Part shown: in pieces, positions 4,398-5,551 of the stretch
How positions within the stretch are numbered: the stretch's first letter is position 1
Layout: the number at the start of each line of letters is the position of its first letter
NCBI GenBank assembly: GCA_018644785.1
Contig: JABGPV010000316.1
Location: forward strand, 1-5,551
Length of the DNA: 5,551 nucleotides
Reading direction: 5' to 3'
Origin: Deltaproteobacteria bacterium
GTDB lineage: Bacteria > Desulfobacterota > DSM-4660 > Desulfatiglandales > Desulfatiglandaceae
Position numbers and translations under genes: made by a program
Notes under the pieces: generated by a model
Told to the model about the DNA's origin: nothing
What the model saw: the letters and a program-made list of their open reading frames with translations, nothing else
Database searches by the model: none

Positions 4398-5551
4398 ATG
4401 GAAAAGAAGCGAAAGGGTGTGGTTGGATTTGCTGCAAAAGTATTGAACGAAGCAGGCGGCGCCTTGGTGGATATGTTCGATCTGGGGGAACGCGCCGTGA
4501 ACAAGGTGGGTCGCAAACTAAAAAAGGCGCCCAAGCTGGGAAAGAAAGCGCGAAAAATTGTCGATGAAGGGATTGAAAGCATCCGGCCGGAAAGAAAAGC
4601 CGTCAAAAAAGGCGAAACCAACGCCATCGAAAACAAGATCAAAGAAAAAGAAGATAAAATAGAAGGTCTATATCGGGAAATCGGAAAAGAGGGTGTCAGC
4701 TATGCCGAAGCCGGCGCGCCCCTGGATTCGGACACTGTAAAAAGTCTGATTTCCGATGTCAAAGAATATGAGAAAGAAATTACGAGACTCAGGGACCGGG
4801 TAGAGGAATTGGATGCCCAAAAAGATGAAGGCAAACTGGAAGGCTTGAAGCCGGAACAGGAAGCCGCGTATTCGGAAGCACCCGAAGGGGTAGCGGGAAG
4901 CAGAGAACAGGATCTTCCGTTGCAAGCGGCAATGGCGGCGGCAATTGAAACCGGTCTGCGGTCGGATGTGTTCGAATTTGCTTCTGAAAAAGCAAAGTTC
5001 GAAAAAGTTGCCGAGGACCTCCTCGACAGTGACATGGAAATCAAGATTCTGGCGGTAGCGGAACTCGGAAGGATGAAAAACAAAGCCGCCGTGCCGGTGC
5101 TGGGTGAGGCCGTCAAATTCGAGGAGCCCCACCTTACCCTGGAAATCGTCAACGCCCTGATCGATATAGGGGATTCCAGCGCTGTCAGACTGTTTAAGGA
5201 TCGGGTGCAGGACTCCCATTACCGGGTGCGCGTCGCCTGCCTCAGGGGCCTGTACAAACTGGCGGCGGAAAATGACGACGAAGCGATACGGATTCTGCTC
5301 AACGCCCTGCAGGATGACCACCCCGATGTCAGGAAATCCGGCGCGACCTTCCTGGGGTGGAAAGGCAATGAGGAAGCCGTCCCGGCGCTTGTTCAGGGAC
5401 TGAAAGATGAAGATGAAAAGGTCACGAAGGCGGCATTGGCGGCGCTTGCGGCGATCCGGGACAAGTCCGCTGTTCTCCCACTCATAAAGGTGCTGAGAAA
5501 CGAAGATATTGAACTGAAAAAAAAGGCACTGGATGCCATCAAAATGATTAC
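4398..5551 (+). CDS. HEAT-repeat protein with basic N-terminus and coiled-coil module (3' end outside window)
   Basis: The frame is open from the ATG at 4398 to the end of the window (384 complete codons). GAGAGG at 4387-4392, five bases upstream, supports the start. Residues 1-35 are short amphipathic helices. Residues 36-53 are strongly basic (KVGRKLKKAPKLGKKARK), suited to acidic lipid, nucleic acid or acidic protein surfaces. Residues 77-142 form a charged helical hairpin that matches the 115-residue protein at 785. Residues 143-175 are a polar, probably flexible linker. Residues ~211-367 carry five HEAT repeats of about 31 residues (starting near 211, 242, 272, 306 and 337), with a sixth begun at 368. 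They show the typical pattern of a short acidic turn, Val-Arg/Lys at the second helix, Ala-Leu-x-x-Leu, then A-V-x-x-L. HEAT and PBS-lyase-like repeats form curved solenoids for protein binding, so an adaptor role is likely. Any enzymatic role is unsupported. No signal peptide or membrane segment is visible. Confidence 0.88.
   Translation, partial: MEKKRKGVVGFAAKVLNEAGGALVDMFDLGERAVNKVGRKLKKAPKLGKKARKIVDEGIESIRPERKAVKKGETNAIENKIKEKEDKIEGLYREIGKEGVSYAEAGAPLDSDTVKSLISDVKEYEKEITRLRDRVEELDAQKDEGKLEGLKPEQEAAYSEAPEGVAGSREQDLPLQAAMAAAIETGLRSDVFEFASEKAKFEKVAEDLLDSDMEIKILAVAELGRMKNKAAVPVLGEAVKFEEPHLTLEIVNALIDIGDSSAVRLFKDRVQDSHYRVRVACLRGLYKLAAENDDEAIRILLNALQDDHPDVRKSGATFLGWKGNEEAVPALVQGLKDEDEKVTKAALAALAAIRDKSAVLPLIKVLRNEDIELKKKALDAIKMI

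Noticed and set aside
4668..5321. 217-codon open frame on the minus strand
   Set aside because: It lies wholly within the HEAT-repeat gene, whose + strand product has a clear domain pattern and a ribosome binding site. The minus product is Phe/Arg-rich with no recognisable domain.

Overview
The window is a stretch of a magnetosome gene cluster. The sequence opens inside a gene whose product matches MamK, the bacterial actin that organises magnetosome chains in magnetotactic bacteria. It continues on the same strand with five closely spaced genes for proteins dominated by coiled coils and, in the last one, HEAT repeats. MamK followed by a run of coiled-coil and HEAT genes, with no other mam gene in view, resembles the 'mad' gene blocks of magnetotactic Desulfobacterota (Deltaproteobacteria) and Nitrospirota better than the mamAB operon of magnetospirilla. 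Phylum is an inference; GC content is intermediate and there is no rRNA or other taxonomic marker. I assign no mad numbers, because I cannot match these low-complexity proteins to individual family members by eye.

Layout, all on the + strand: (1) the C-terminal ~254 residues of MamK (2-766; the start lies before the window); (2) a 115-residue small helical protein (785-1132); (3) an 88-bp gap with a 12-bp direct repeat, a weak inverted repeat and a strong Shine-Dalgarno; (4) a 291-residue protein with a truncated, phosphorylation-dead receiver-like N-terminus and a very regular 14-residue Ala/Glu coiled-coil repeat (1221-2096); (5) a 335-residue coiled-coil protein coupled to it (2098-3105); (6) a 407-residue coiled-coil protein with a proline-containing break in the middle (3134-4357); (7) a protein with a basic N-terminus, a short coiled-coil module and at least five HEAT repeats that runs off the 3' end (4398->5551). 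The largest gap is 88 bp, so the genes probably form one transcription unit. I see no convincing terminator, tRNA, mobile element or minus-strand gene.

None of the proteins has a visible signal peptide or membrane-spanning segment, so all are probably cytoplasmic. The simplest reading is that they form a filament-and-scaffold module: MamK supplies the filament, and the coiled-coil and HEAT proteins act as linkers, spacers or adaptors between filament, magnetosome membrane and each other. The role of the five non-MamK proteins is inferred from context and structure only. The most notable observations are a near-identical 92-bp in-frame duplication (offset exactly 56 codons, eight heptads) in the third gene, the degenerate receiver domain fused to it, and a helical module apparently shared by the 115-residue protein and the HEAT protein.
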